Source: Paenibacillus protaetiae (lineage in GTDB: Bacteria > Bacillota > Bacilli > Paenibacillales > Paenibacillaceae). Taken from it: 64,000 nt of DNA. The translations under genes were made by a program, and so were the position numbers. Under the pieces are notes generated by a model that saw only the letters and a program-made list of their open reading frames with translations, was not told the origin of the DNA and did no database searches. The stretch covers positions 310,001-374,000 of the forward strand of contig NZ_CP035492.1 of NCBI RefSeq assembly GCF_004135365.1, written 5' to 3'. Shown piece after piece: positions 42,340-51,004 of the stretch (its first letter is position 1; each line of letters begins with the position of its first letter).

Positions 42340-43779
42340 ATGGGTTATTCGGATAAAGAAACCGCGCCGCCGGCCAGCCAGTTAGTGCCGAAACGGAAGC
42401 TGACGCTGGTGGATGCGATCGGATCTACATTAGCGCAAATGGCGCCGGCAGCTGCGATTTATTACGGCCTTCCGGTTATTTTCATTGCGACCGGCATTGG
42501 TTCGCCGCTTACGCTTCTTTTGTCAGCTGTGGCTATTATTATCGTCGGACTCAGCCTCACCAGGTTTTCAGCCAAACATCCTTCAAGCGGCTCGATGATC
42601 AAATATATCGGCATGTCGTTTGGCGGGGTGACGGGAACGGCTTCTTCCATTGTTTTTATCGCGGGCACGGTGTTTCTTGCCGCTTCGGCTTTTATCGAGC
42701 TTGGAGGCTGGACAGCCGATTCGCTTGCTTTATACGGCATTCATATTCACTGGGCGATTCCGACAGTGGTGCTTGGCGTTCTGATCTGGGGGCTGACCGT
42801 TATCGGAATCGACCGCTCGACCAAAATTGCCAGCATTGCACTTATCATTGAAGTGCTTGTCCTGCTGGGCGTAACTATCTATATTCTGCTCGATCCGCCC
42901 AACGGGCTGTCGGCGAAACCATTCGTTCCTTCGTCGGTAACGGACGGCCTGGCCGGTATCGGGCTTGGTTTTCCTCTCGCTATTTATTTGTTTATCGGCT
43001 TTGAGAACTCGGCTGCGCTGGCCGAAGAAACGCAAAATCCGAAACGCAATACGAAACGCGCCGTCCTTATCAGCATTGCGATTATGACCGTGTTCTACCT
43101 GCTCGTCAGCTACGCTGTCATTGCCGGCTTTGGCAACAATAACGAAGAACTGGTTGCCAGCTCGAATCCGTTCATGGTGCTGGCCGACCGTTATTTGGGC
43201 GATTTCTCGTTCCTTGCGGTTATCGCCGGGTTTACGAGTATCGTCGGCATGACAATTGCCTGTCTTAACGGCTTCTCGCGGGTTGCATTCAACTCGGCGC
43301 GCGAAGGGCTGATTCCGTCGAAAATAAGCCTCGTTTCCAAATGGCAGACGCCGGCCAGCGCGTTGTCCCTGCTAAGCGGCTTGGGCATTGTTTTCGCCTT
43401 GCTGTTTGGTTTTGCGGGCGATACATGGGTAACAGGCTTTGGCTATCTCGGGACGATCGGAACGATTCCGCTGCTGCTTATTTATGCGCTGCTTAATATT
43501 GCCGTTATGGTATATCCGAACGACGATTTAAACTTCTTCCAGCGTTACGTGCTGCCGGCGTTAGGCGTCATCAGCATTGCGCTGCCGATCTGGGCGATGA
43601 TCCAGCCGGGACAGCCTAAGCCGGTCAGCTTTTTCCCATGGATTATATTCGGAATCGTTGTCATCAGCCTGATCTATGCCTGGCTCAAAATCAAACGCGA
43701 CCCTTCGCTGCCCAGCCGGATTGGAGCTGCTGCAGCGGAGCCGGCCGGAGAATATGAGGCGAATGCCTCTTCGCTGTAA
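42340..43779 (+). CDS. APC-family amino acid/organic substrate permease
   Basis: 479-residue membrane transporter with about twelve hydrophobic segments. The N-terminal APC signature is recognisable (LTLVDAIGSTLAQMAPAAAI, then TRFSAKHPSSGSMIKYIGMS), as is FIGFENSAALAEETQNPKRN in the middle. GGAGGG lies upstream. As the only transporter in the operon it should import the compound the flavoenzymes act on. APC proteins usually carry amino acids or amines, which would point to a sulfur-containing amino-acid-like substrate (inference). Confidence 0.85.
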   Translation: MGYSDKETAPPASQLVPKRKLTLVDAIGSTLAQMAPAAAIYYGLPVIFIATGIGSPLTLLLSAVAIIIVGLSLTRFSAKHPSSGSMIKYIGMSFGGVTGTASSIVFIAGTVFLAASAFIELGGWTADSLALYGIHIHWAIPTVVLGVLIWGLTVIGIDRSTKIASIALIIEVLVLLGVTIYILLDPPNGLSAKPFVPSSVTDGLAGIGLGFPLAIYLFIGFENSAALAEETQNPKRNTKRAVLISIAIMTVFYLLVSYAVIAGFGNNNEELVASSNPFMVLADRYLGDFSFLAVIAGFTSIVGMTIACLNGFSRVAFNSAREGLIPSKISLVSKWQTPASALSLLSGLGIVFALLFGFAGDTWVTGFGYLGTIGTIPLLLIYALLNIAVMVYPNDDLNFFQRYVLPALGVISIALPIWAMIQPGQPKPVSFFPWIIFGIVVISLIYAWLKIKRDPSLPSRIGAAAAEPAGEYEANASSL

Positions 43780-43812
43780 AAGCGATGCACCGAACAAGGG
43801 AGGTTCAAACCT

Positions 43813-45012
43813 ATGGCAAGCAATACTTTGGCAGCGGCAGCGGATTACGATCAGCTCGTTCTTGCGATTCGACAAACTGTTGATGAAGTCATCCGGCCCA
43901 ATGCAGAGCGGATCGACCGGGAAGGCGTGTTTCCGGAAGAAAATTTGCAGGCTCTTGCGGACAAAGGCTGGAACAGCCTTATCATTCCCGCCGAATATGA
44001 CGGCCTGGGGCTCGATTATACCGCTTTCGCATTGGCTGCGGAAGAGATCGGCAAAGGATGCCCGTCGACTTCGCTGATTTATGTCATGCATGTCGGCGCA
44101 GCGCAAACGCTTGTGTATTACGGTTCGGAGGACCAGAAGCAGCGCTGGCTGAAGCCGGTCCGCCAAGGTGCGATCGGCACCCATTCGATGAGCGAGAAGG
44201 CAACGGGCGGCCATACATGGTTTAACTTAAGCGAAGCTAAGCGCGATGGCGACGATTATATATTGGATTTGGAAAAATCGTTTACGACAAGCGGCGGCCA
44301 TGCCGACTTCTATGTGCTGCAGACCCGCACGCCGGGCGCGCAGCAGCCGACCGACCTCAGTTACTTCATCGTTGACGGCAAGCATCCCGGCATATCGGCC
44401 GGTCCCTGGGAAGCGCTTGGCGTGCGCGGTAACCAAAGCGGTCCGCTGAAGCTGGATCATGTCCGCGTGCCAAGGGCGGATTTGCTCGTCGGCGAAAACC
44501 GGGCAATCGAAATTGCGTTTAACGGCGTTGACCCGCTGTATTTGCTCGGGATCGGATCCGCCTGGATCGGCGTGGCGGCAGAAGCATTGTCCATCGTCGT
44601 AGAGCGGGTGAAAAAAACGGTACACCGCGACTTCAACCGCAGCCTAGCCGATTATCAGGTCATTCGGCAGCAGCTGGCGAATGCGAAGATCAGCCTTAGC
44701 GCGTTGAAGCCTTGGCAGCTGGCGCTGGCTGATAAATATAACCGTTATGAAGCTGAAGGCAGGCCGCTTGGCGAGCTGTGGTATGAAGCGACGGAATTCA
44801 AAATCCATGCGACGGAGGTTGCGAACCAGGTCGTATCGGCTGCGATGGATGTAACAGGCGGTTACGGGTACAAAAAAGGAACGATCGAACGCTTATACCG
44901 CGATGTGCGTGCAGGTCTCGTGCTGGCGCCATCGAATCATCTGGCGCGCGAGCTGGTCGGCAAAGAGCTGGTCGGGCAGCCGCCGGAGCTGTTCAAGCAG
45001 GGCGGGGAGTAA
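43813..45012 (+). CDS. Acyl-CoA-dehydrogenase-like flavoenzyme
   Basis: 399-residue protein with the full acyl-CoA dehydrogenase fold: N domain (about 10-120, GWNSLIIPAEYDGLGLDYTA), middle beta domain (THSMSEKATGGHTWFNLSEA near residue 127) and C domain (DVTGGYGYKKGTIERLYRDV near 352). After that motif it reads GLVLAPSNHLARE instead of the usual GTNEI-type end, a divergence common in group D flavin monooxygenases and in members not acting on CoA esters. It begins 33 bases after the permease gene. Confidence 0.82.
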   Translation: MASNTLAAAADYDQLVLAIRQTVDEVIRPNAERIDREGVFPEENLQALADKGWNSLIIPAEYDGLGLDYTAFALAAEEIGKGCPSTSLIYVMHVGAAQTLVYYGSEDQKQRWLKPVRQGAIGTHSMSEKATGGHTWFNLSEAKRDGDDYILDLEKSFTTSGGHADFYVLQTRTPGAQQPTDLSYFIVDGKHPGISAGPWEALGVRGNQSGPLKLDHVRVPRADLLVGENRAIEIAFNGVDPLYLLGIGSAWIGVAAEALSIVVERVKKTVHRDFNRSLADYQVIRQQLANAKISLSALKPWQLALADKYNRYEAEGRPLGELWYEATEFKIHATEVANQVVSAAMDVTGGYGYKKGTIERLYRDVRAGLVLAPSNHLARELVGKELVGQPPELFKQGGE

Positions 45013-45032
45013 GGAACGGAGGAGATTTCATC

Positions 45033-46208
45033 ATGGCAACAGCAACGGCATCTTCTTATTTGACAATAGCAGCGGAGTTAGCTGGCCGTTTCCGCGAGGA
45101 TGCGGCGGAGCGCGACAAAGCAGGCGGCACGCCTGTCCGCCAGCGCGGCTGGATCCGCGAAAGCGGCCTCCTGAAGCTGCTTATTCCGGCCGAATACGGC
45201 GGGCTTGGCGGACAATGGTCTGACGTGCTGCGCGTCGTACGGGAATTCGCCCGGACGGATGCGGCATTGGCGCATTTGTACGGCTATCATTTTTTGTGCC
45301 TGATCGCACCTCATCTGGCGGGAACGGAGGAGCAGAAGCGTTATTTCTATGAAATTACTGCGGCAAATAACTATTTTTGGGGCAACTCTTCTAATCCGCT
45401 TCAGAAAACGATCATCGGCAGACGTTCCGAAGACGGCGTTATCGTTAACGGCTCAAAGGCGTTCAGTTCGGGATCGCCGGATTCGGACCTGCTTGCCATC
45501 TCCTGGAACGACAGCGAGTCCGGCGAATACTACGAGGGGATTATTCCGTCCGGGCGTACAGGCGTTGAGATTGTTGACGATTGGGACAATATGGGCCAGC
45601 GCCAGACTGGCAGCGGTACGGTAAAATTTCACGATGTACGGGTAGAGCCGCATGAAATTCTCGAGACGCCGTATGCCGGGCAAACGGTGTTCTCTACGCT
45701 TGTTCCGCAGTTGTCGCAGAGCATACTCGCCAGTATATTCATTGGAAGCGCGGCGGGCGCGCTGGAGGAAGCGAAAGCTTACACGCTCCAGCATGCCCGG
45801 CCATGGTATACTTCGGGGCTGGAGCGGGCATCGGAGGAGCCTTCGACATTAAGCCGTTACGGCGATATGTGGGCGGATTATCAAGCAGCGTTGAGCTTGG
45901 TTGAGAAGTCCGACCGCCTGCTCGACGCAGCTTGGGCGAAGGAAGAGGCATTAGGCGAAGAGGAGCGGGGAGAACTGGCGGTATTGGTGGCGGCGTCTAA
46001 CGTTCAAGCGGGCAAGATGGCACTTGATGTGACAAGCCGGATCTTCGAAGTGATGGGTGCTAGAGCGACGGCGTCGAAATACGGATTCGACCGGTTCTGG
46101 CGCAATGTCCGCACCCATTCGCTTCATAACCCGGCCGAGTTCAAGCTGCGCAGCGTAGGCAATTGGTATTTGACCGGATCGGCGCCGGTTCCTGGTTTTT
46201 ATTCCTAA
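45033..46208 (+). CDS. DszC/SfnB-like flavin-dependent monooxygenase
   Basis: 391-residue acyl-CoA-dehydrogenase-fold enzyme that resembles DszC (dibenzothiophene S-oxidation with FMNH2) and SfnB. Landmarks: LLKLLIPAEYGGLGGQWSDV, ALAHLYGYHFLCLIAPHL, FWGNSSNPLQKTI, VNGSKAFSSGSPDSDLLAIS, and the C-terminal RFWRNVRTHSLHNPAEFKLR, which is typical of the DszC group. It starts 20 bases after the preceding gene. The substrate could be a sulfide or sulfoxide that becomes a sulfone for the SfnG enzymes (inference). Confidence 0.82.
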   Translation: MATATASSYLTIAAELAGRFREDAAERDKAGGTPVRQRGWIRESGLLKLLIPAEYGGLGGQWSDVLRVVREFARTDAALAHLYGYHFLCLIAPHLAGTEEQKRYFYEITAANNYFWGNSSNPLQKTIIGRRSEDGVIVNGSKAFSSGSPDSDLLAISWNDSESGEYYEGIIPSGRTGVEIVDDWDNMGQRQTGSGTVKFHDVRVEPHEILETPYAGQTVFSTLVPQLSQSILASIFIGSAAGALEEAKAYTLQHARPWYTSGLERASEEPSTLSRYGDMWADYQAALSLVEKSDRLLDAAWAKEEALGEEERGELAVLVAASNVQAGKMALDVTSRIFEVMGARATASKYGFDRFWRNVRTHSLHNPAEFKLRSVGNWYLTGSAPVPGFYS

Positions 46209-46262
46209 CAGCTTGGATCATGCATTAAGCTTTCGGCTATTAATTGAAGGAGCGTGTATGCG

Positions 46263-47354
46263 ATGGCTTTGCAATTTGCGTATTGGGTACCGAATGTAAG
46301 CGGAGGACTTGTCATTTCGAATATTCCGCAAAAAACCGGATGGTCGTTTGAAGATAATGCCCGTTATGCCAAAATGGCGGAAGAGGCGGGCTTTGATTTC
46401 GCCTTGCTGCAGACGCGGTTCGTTGCCAGCTACGGAGCGGATAATCAGCTGGAGGCGATTACGCTAGCTTCTGCGCTTGCTGCGGTAACGAGCAGAATCA
46501 AGCTAATCGCAGCTGTGCTGCCGGGGCTGTGGCATCCCGGGACGGTTGCCAAAATGCTGGCGACGATCGATCAGATCAGCCATGGCCGGGCTGCTGTTAA
46601 TGTGGTGAGCGGCTGGTTCAAGGGCGAGTTTCACCATTACGGCGAACCATGGCTCGATCATGATGAGCGCTACCGCCGATCGGAAGAGTTCATCCGTGTC
46701 TTGAAACAGATGTGGACAGAGGACGAAGCCAGCTTCCGCGGCGACTTTTACCGCCTGAACGGCGCTCCGATGAAACCAAAGCCTGTTCAGGCTCCGCCGG
46801 TGTTCCAAGGAGGCAACTCGGCTGCTGCCCGCCAGATGGCGGCGAGGGTATCCGACTGGTATTTCATGAACGGCAATACGATCGGCGGATTTAAGGCGCA
46901 GATCGACGAGCTTAAAGCGGCAGCCGCTGCCAACAATCGGGAGCTGAAATTTGGCGCGAATGCGTTTGTTATTGTACGGGATACGGAAGAAGAAGCGCGC
47001 CAGGTGCTGCGCGACATTATCGCGTATGCGAATCCGGAGGCAGTGGAAGGGTTTCGCAGCCAGGTCAGCTTTGCGGGCAAAGCTTCACCGGAACGGGAAG
47101 GCATGTGGGCGAATTCGGATTTCACCGATCTTGTCCAATACAATGACGGCTTTAAGACCGGCCTGATTGGTACCGCGGAGCAGGTGGCAGACCGCATTAT
47201 CGCCTTGCGCAAAATCGGCATAGACCTGATATTGATCGGTTTTCTGCATTATGAAGAAGATATCACAGCATTCGGCGAAAAGGTTATTCCGCTGGTACGC
47301 GAGAAGGAAGCAGCGCTTGGGCTGTCTGCTGTGCAGCCGCAGGTCAACTGGTAA
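46263..47354 (+). CDS. Second SfnG-type FMNH2 monooxygenase
   Basis: 363-residue paralogue of the enzyme at 41119. Nearly every landmark recurs (QFAYWVPNVSGGLVISNIPQ, GRAAVNVVSGWFKGEFHHYG, PWLDHDERYRRSEEFIRVLK, FMNGNTIGGFKAQIDELKAA), with differences concentrated in the N-terminus and around the probable substrate pocket. ATG 46263 is 11 bases after GAAGGAG; an in-frame GTG at 46254 lies too close to that site. Last gene of the operon, followed by a perfect 22-bp terminator stem. Confidence 0.88.
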   Translation: MALQFAYWVPNVSGGLVISNIPQKTGWSFEDNARYAKMAEEAGFDFALLQTRFVASYGADNQLEAITLASALAAVTSRIKLIAAVLPGLWHPGTVAKMLATIDQISHGRAAVNVVSGWFKGEFHHYGEPWLDHDERYRRSEEFIRVLKQMWTEDEASFRGDFYRLNGAPMKPKPVQAPPVFQGGNSAAARQMAARVSDWYFMNGNTIGGFKAQIDELKAAAAANNRELKFGANAFVIVRDTEEEARQVLRDIIAYANPEAVEGFRSQVSFAGKASPEREGMWANSDFTDLVQYNDGFKTGLIGTAEQVADRIIALRKIGIDLILIGFLHYEEDITAFGEKVIPLVREKEAALGLSAVQPQVNW

Positions 47355-47383
47355 AGATAGCAGCCCTGATCATAAGAGGTTTT

Positions 47384-47433
47384 GAAATAAGGGGCGCCCC
47401 ATCAGTCATGGCTGATGGGGCGCCCCTTATTTC
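47384..47433. terminator. Very strong bidirectional terminator
   Basis: A perfect 22-bp stem: 47384-47405 (starting GAAATAAGGGGCGCCCC) pairs with 47412-47433 over a six-base loop. It separates the flavoenzyme operon from the convergent nucleoside hydrolase gene. Confidence 0.9.
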
Positions 47434-47465
47434 AATTCGGATACAGCCGGTTTGCTTAGTAAAGA

Positions 47466-48370
47466 TCAAATTTTCATAAACAAGTCTTTAAATATACGGT
47501 CCCGGTCAAGATAGGAGACATAGCGGATAAGATGCCGCCGGGGATCAAAAACCCATTCGAATTCATCGGATATTTTGGGGCTGTGAATGAGATGATGGCT
47601 AGTCCATGTTTCATTGATCAAATAGGCGATTGTTGAAATATCCCAGATGACGCGGGAGCGGCCAAAGTGGTCGGGCATAATACGCTCATAGGTTTCATAC
47701 AGGTAATTCCCAACCGGACCTCTGTCTTTGATATAATCACGAATCTCAGACAAGGTTGTAACGAGTCCGGAAGCAACGCCCATACAAGGAATTAATATGA
47801 GCGGAACGCCGCTGTTAAAGAGGATTCGTGAAGCATGCAAGTCCTGGGCAAGATTAAATTCTTTGGTATCCGGCCAATGAAAGGCATGCCCGCCAAGCCA
47901 TACTACAACGATTTTTTCAATAATCTTTGGTTCGATAAGCAAAGCAGATGCAATAGTGGTAATGGCTCCAATGCCTGCCACATAAAGCGGGTCGTCGTCT
48001 GGAGAAGCCATGGCTCTTTCGATCAAATGGAGGGCCGCCTCACTGACGACAGGCGTGTCCGGTCCTGGCAAATAAGAATCCGAACCCGATAGACAGGAAT
48101 ATCGCTGCCGAGCAAAGCTTGAATTTTGTGCAGTTCGTTATAGCTTTTTTCCATGCCGTCCTGCGGCGAGCTGGAAAGCTCATTAAAGAACGGAGCGGCG
48201 TAAAAGGCTTCAATCTGCAGATCATCCGGAGAATTTGCAGCATAGATAACGGCAAACTGGTCGTCAATCTCGTTGTAAGTATCCGTATCCAGCACCAGCC
48301 GGATTTTTTTCATCGGATGCGCTAAACGCTTCAGCAACTTTGGCTCTGGTAATGATGGGAATAAGGACAT
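47466..48370 (-). pseudogene. Nucleoside hydrolase (IUNH type) with a one-base frameshift
   Basis: About 300 residues of a nucleoside N-ribohydrolase split over two frames. The first part (48370 to about 48088) has KKIRLVLDTDTYNEIDDQFA, the Ca-binding DTDxxxxxDD signature. The second part (about 48080 to 47466) has VSEAALHLIERA, DDPLYVAGIGAITTIASALL and KIVVVWLGGHAFHWPDT. Adding one C in the CCC run at 48085-48087 restores a continuous reading, VYRGSDSYLPGPDTP, so a single base is missing. ATG 48370 has AAGGAGG eight bases upstream. Either a recent pseudogene or a sequencing error in the homopolymer. Confidence 0.85.
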
Positions 48371-48461
48371 CGCCAATGCCTCCTTAGTACGGATTGTCGG
48401 TTGAGCGGGTAATCCTATCGGCCGTTAATCGTTTACCGCCCTATTTCATTCTAGCATGTAC

Positions 48462-48482
48462 GAACGGTTTCAAGAACGGTTT
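48462..48482. repeat. Two direct repeats, possible regulatory site
   Basis: GAACGGTTT occurs at 48462-48470 and 48474-48482, a 12-base period, in the region between divergent nucleoside hydrolase and isomerase genes. Confidence 0.4.
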
Positions 48483-48526
48483 ATAGCAAGAGGAAGGAAA
48501 ACGTTACCCCAATATCGTAGTTACAT

Positions 48527-48540
48527 TGTAAGCGCTTCAT
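48527..48540. promoter_or_regulatory. cre-like (CcpA-type) palindrome
   Basis: TGTAAGCGCTTCAT contains the core AAGCGCTT of catabolite-responsive elements; the right end departs from the consensus. It lies 40 bases upstream of the isomerase-like gene and suggests carbon catabolite control (inference). Confidence 0.4.
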
Positions 48541-48579
48541 GCCATTATGGTTGAGAGAGCGAATTAAGGAGGATACATT

Positions 48580-49431
48580 ATGCTGAGAGGATTAACACGA
48601 GCCGGGGCCGGGGCTGTCGAAAGCGATGAGCGGCTGATTGAACTGGCGGCAGCGGAAGGATTCCAGGCGGTAGACATCGATGCTGCAGGGCTGATTAAAA
48701 GGCACGGTGCGGATGGTGCGGCAAAATGGCTCGACAGCCATGGCGTCGTAATCGGCTCGATCGGCCTTCCGGTAGAGTGGCGCGGCAGTGAAGAGCAGTT
48801 TATTGCGGGATTGCCGGCTTTGACCGAAGCGGCTGCTGGGGCAAAAGCGCTTGGCTGCACAAGCTGCTGCACGTATATTTTGCCGTCTACCGACTGGAAG
48901 CCGGCGCATTTTATGGCGGTGGCGACCCGCCGGCTGCGCATATGCGCGCAAATATTAGGCGCTTACGGCATTAGGCTTGGGCTGGAGTTTGTTGGACCCC
49001 ATCATTTGCGTACAGCGTGGAAATATCCGTTTATTTGGACGATGGATGAAACGCTGGACTGGATTGAAGCCATTGGCGAGCCTAACGTCGGATTGCTGCT
49101 GGATGCCTATCATTGGCATACAACCGGCTTAAGCGAAATAGATATCGAGCGCTTAAAGGCGCATCAGATCGTATATGTTCATATCAATGATGCCCCGGAT
49201 GTGCCGGTAGAAGCTGTGCTGGACAATGACCGGCTATATCCCGGAGAGGGAGTGATCGATCTGGCCGGATTTTTGCGGGGTCTGCACAATATCGGTTATA
49301 CCGGCGTTGTATCACAGGAGATTTTAACGCCTTCAATGCCGTCCGATACGCCGGAAAATTTGATACGCCGTTCCAGAATAGGGTTTGACCGCGTATATGA
49401 AGCGGCTGGATTGGCGCCGGCCGGCAGATGA
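48580..49431 (+). CDS. Sugar phosphate isomerase/epimerase-like TIM-barrel protein
   Basis: 283-residue AP-endonuclease-2/xylose-isomerase-like barrel. The four metal ligands of this fold can be placed: Glu in LGLEFVGPHH (near residue 132), Asp in LLLDAYHWHTTG (near 172), His in VYVHINDAP (near 206) and Glu in VSQEILTP (near 246). Enzymes of this family isomerise or epimerise sugars, ketoses and inositol derivatives. It is probably functionally linked to the convergent oxidoreductase at 49597, since such pairs are common in sugar and cyclitol degradation. Confidence 0.85.
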   Translation: MLRGLTRAGAGAVESDERLIELAAAEGFQAVDIDAAGLIKRHGADGAAKWLDSHGVVIGSIGLPVEWRGSEEQFIAGLPALTEAAAGAKALGCTSCCTYILPSTDWKPAHFMAVATRRLRICAQILGAYGIRLGLEFVGPHHLRTAWKYPFIWTMDETLDWIEAIGEPNVGLLLDAYHWHTTGLSEIDIERLKAHQIVYVHINDAPDVPVEAVLDNDRLYPGEGVIDLAGFLRGLHNIGYTGVVSQEILTPSMPSDTPENLIRRSRIGFDRVYEAAGLAPAGR

Positions 49432-49537
49432 TCGGTAACCGCCATACCCGGCTGCGTCACGGGGAACGCTGGAGCGGACTGAATTCGGCGCTGCCTCGTT
49501 CGGCTAACGTATAGGCGGAAGCAGGACATAACCAAAT

Positions 49538-49589
49538 AAACAAGAAGGCCGTGCCGGAGCGAGAATGCTCCGGCACGGCCTTCTTGTTT
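49538..49589. terminator. Strong bidirectional terminator
   Basis: A perfect 23-bp stem: 49538-49560 (AAACAAGAAGGCCGTGCC and on) pairs with 49567-49589 over a six-base loop. It lies between convergent genes. Confidence 0.9.
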
Positions 49590-49596
49590 AGGTTCA

Positions 49597-50679
49597 TTAA
49601 AACGGCAGATCGATGAGAACTTCCCGTTTCAGTGCGGAAGAGCGGAGCACACCGTCAATAATCGCTTGCTGGATGACGATCTGATCGCCTGGAATCGGGG
49701 CTGGACGGCCGTCCCGCACCGATTCGGAGAAGTCGCGCACCTTTTCGAAGAAGAGGTCTTTGCCTGAGTTAATAACCGGAATCGGCGTTTCGGTCTGCTG
49801 GCCCATAAAGTCGTGGAACAGCTTCATTTCGCCAACCCGGCCGTCCCATACGCCGGACCAGTTGCCGGTGCCGTACGGATTCACTTTCAGCCCGGCATCC
49901 GTTCCGAGGAACAGCGTGGAGCCAAGCGTATCCATATGCATCGCCCATGAAATTTTGAACTGCAGCACAAGATCGTTTTCGAAGCGGACAAGCGCTACGC
50001 CAAAGTCTTCGACTTCGAATTTGCTTGCTTCCGGATGGTATGCCGGATTGGTTCCGAAGTAGTTGGATGTATAAGCCGATACCGTCAGCGGCTTTGGATA
50101 ACCAAGCGCATTCAGCGCCATGTCCAGCGAATAGCAGCCGATATCCGCCATTGCGCCCGCCCCGGCCAAGTCTTTGCGGATGAATGTGCCGCCAGGCATG
50201 CCGCGTCTGCGGCCGCCGCCTGTTTCCACGTAATACACTTTGCCCAGCTTGCCGGATTGGACAATGTCGTTAATGACCTTCATGTTCGGGTCGTAACGCG
50301 GCTGGAATCCAATCGTCAGCATGTTGCCGGTTTGTTTGGAGGCATGGACCATATCGGCAGCTTCCTCCAAAGTGACGGACATCGGTTTTTCGAGCAGCAC
50401 ATTTTTGCCTGCGCGCAGCGCATCGACCGCTGTGACATGATGCGAAGCGTTTGGCGTGCAAATGCTGACCCCGTCCAGTTCAAGCTCGAGCATTTTGCGA
50501 TGGTCTTCGAATGCCTTCGCTTCCGGCAATTGCTGGCCGGCGATAAATTGTTCCGCTTTGCCCGGAATGACATCGGCTACGGCAACAATTTCAACATCCG
50601 GCAGTTTTTTATACGCCGCAGCATGTGCGGCAGCAATGCCGCCGCTGCCGATAATTCCGATTCGTTGACTGTTGGCCAC
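49597..50679 (-). CDS. Gfo/Idh/MocA-family oxidoreductase
   Basis: 360-residue NAD(P)-dependent dehydrogenase. The Rossmann motif is intact (IGIIGSGGIAAAHAAAYKKL), EKP is present (LEKPMSVTLEEA near residue 93), and the active-site region reads MADIGCYSLDMALN, with Tyr where many members have the catalytic His. GTG at 50679 is chosen because GAGG lies nine bases upstream; an ATG at 50694 would add five residues but has no clear ribosome site. Third complete member of this family in the window. Confidence 0.88.
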   Translation of the reverse strand: MANSQRIGIIGSGGIAAAHAAAYKKLPDVEIVAVADVIPGKAEQFIAGQQLPEAKAFEDHRKMLELELDGVSICTPNASHHVTAVDALRAGKNVLLEKPMSVTLEEAADMVHASKQTGNMLTIGFQPRYDPNMKVINDIVQSGKLGKVYYVETGGGRRRGMPGGTFIRKDLAGAGAMADIGCYSLDMALNALGYPKPLTVSAYTSNYFGTNPAYHPEASKFEVEDFGVALVRFENDLVLQFKISWAMHMDTLGSTLFLGTDAGLKVNPYGTGNWSGVWDGRVGEMKLFHDFMGQQTETPIPVINSGKDLFFEKVRDFSESVRDGRPAPIPGDQIVIQQAIIDGVLRSSALKREVLIDLPF

Positions 50680-51004
50680 TGGGTATAACCTCATTTCTTG
50701 GTTTAATGTTTGTAACTGTTTTCAATATATGACTTGTACACCGTAAATTAGAAGATGAAGGTCCGGTTATCCGCCGGCCGGCGCACCCGTTTGAGCGGGA
50801 AACGGTCATAATCATCAACGGCATCACTGTTTTTGACGATGCTGCAACAAAATCATCAATCCAAATGAAGGTTTTGCCCATACCCTAAACGTTTCAATTC
50901 ATTCTATAATTTGGGTGTTTTATAAGGAAAACATTGGAAGGAGGACCGCAACCGCTACAATCGTGAAACCGCTATCAATCTATCATCGGAGGAGGAATTT
51001 ATGA
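50680..51004. other. Divergent intergenic region
   Basis: 325 bases between divergent genes. A TATAAT (50905-50910) could be a -10 for the secreted protein gene, but no good -35 is seen. GGAGGAGG (50990-50997) is its ribosome binding site. No reading frame here looks like a gene. Confidence 0.4.
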
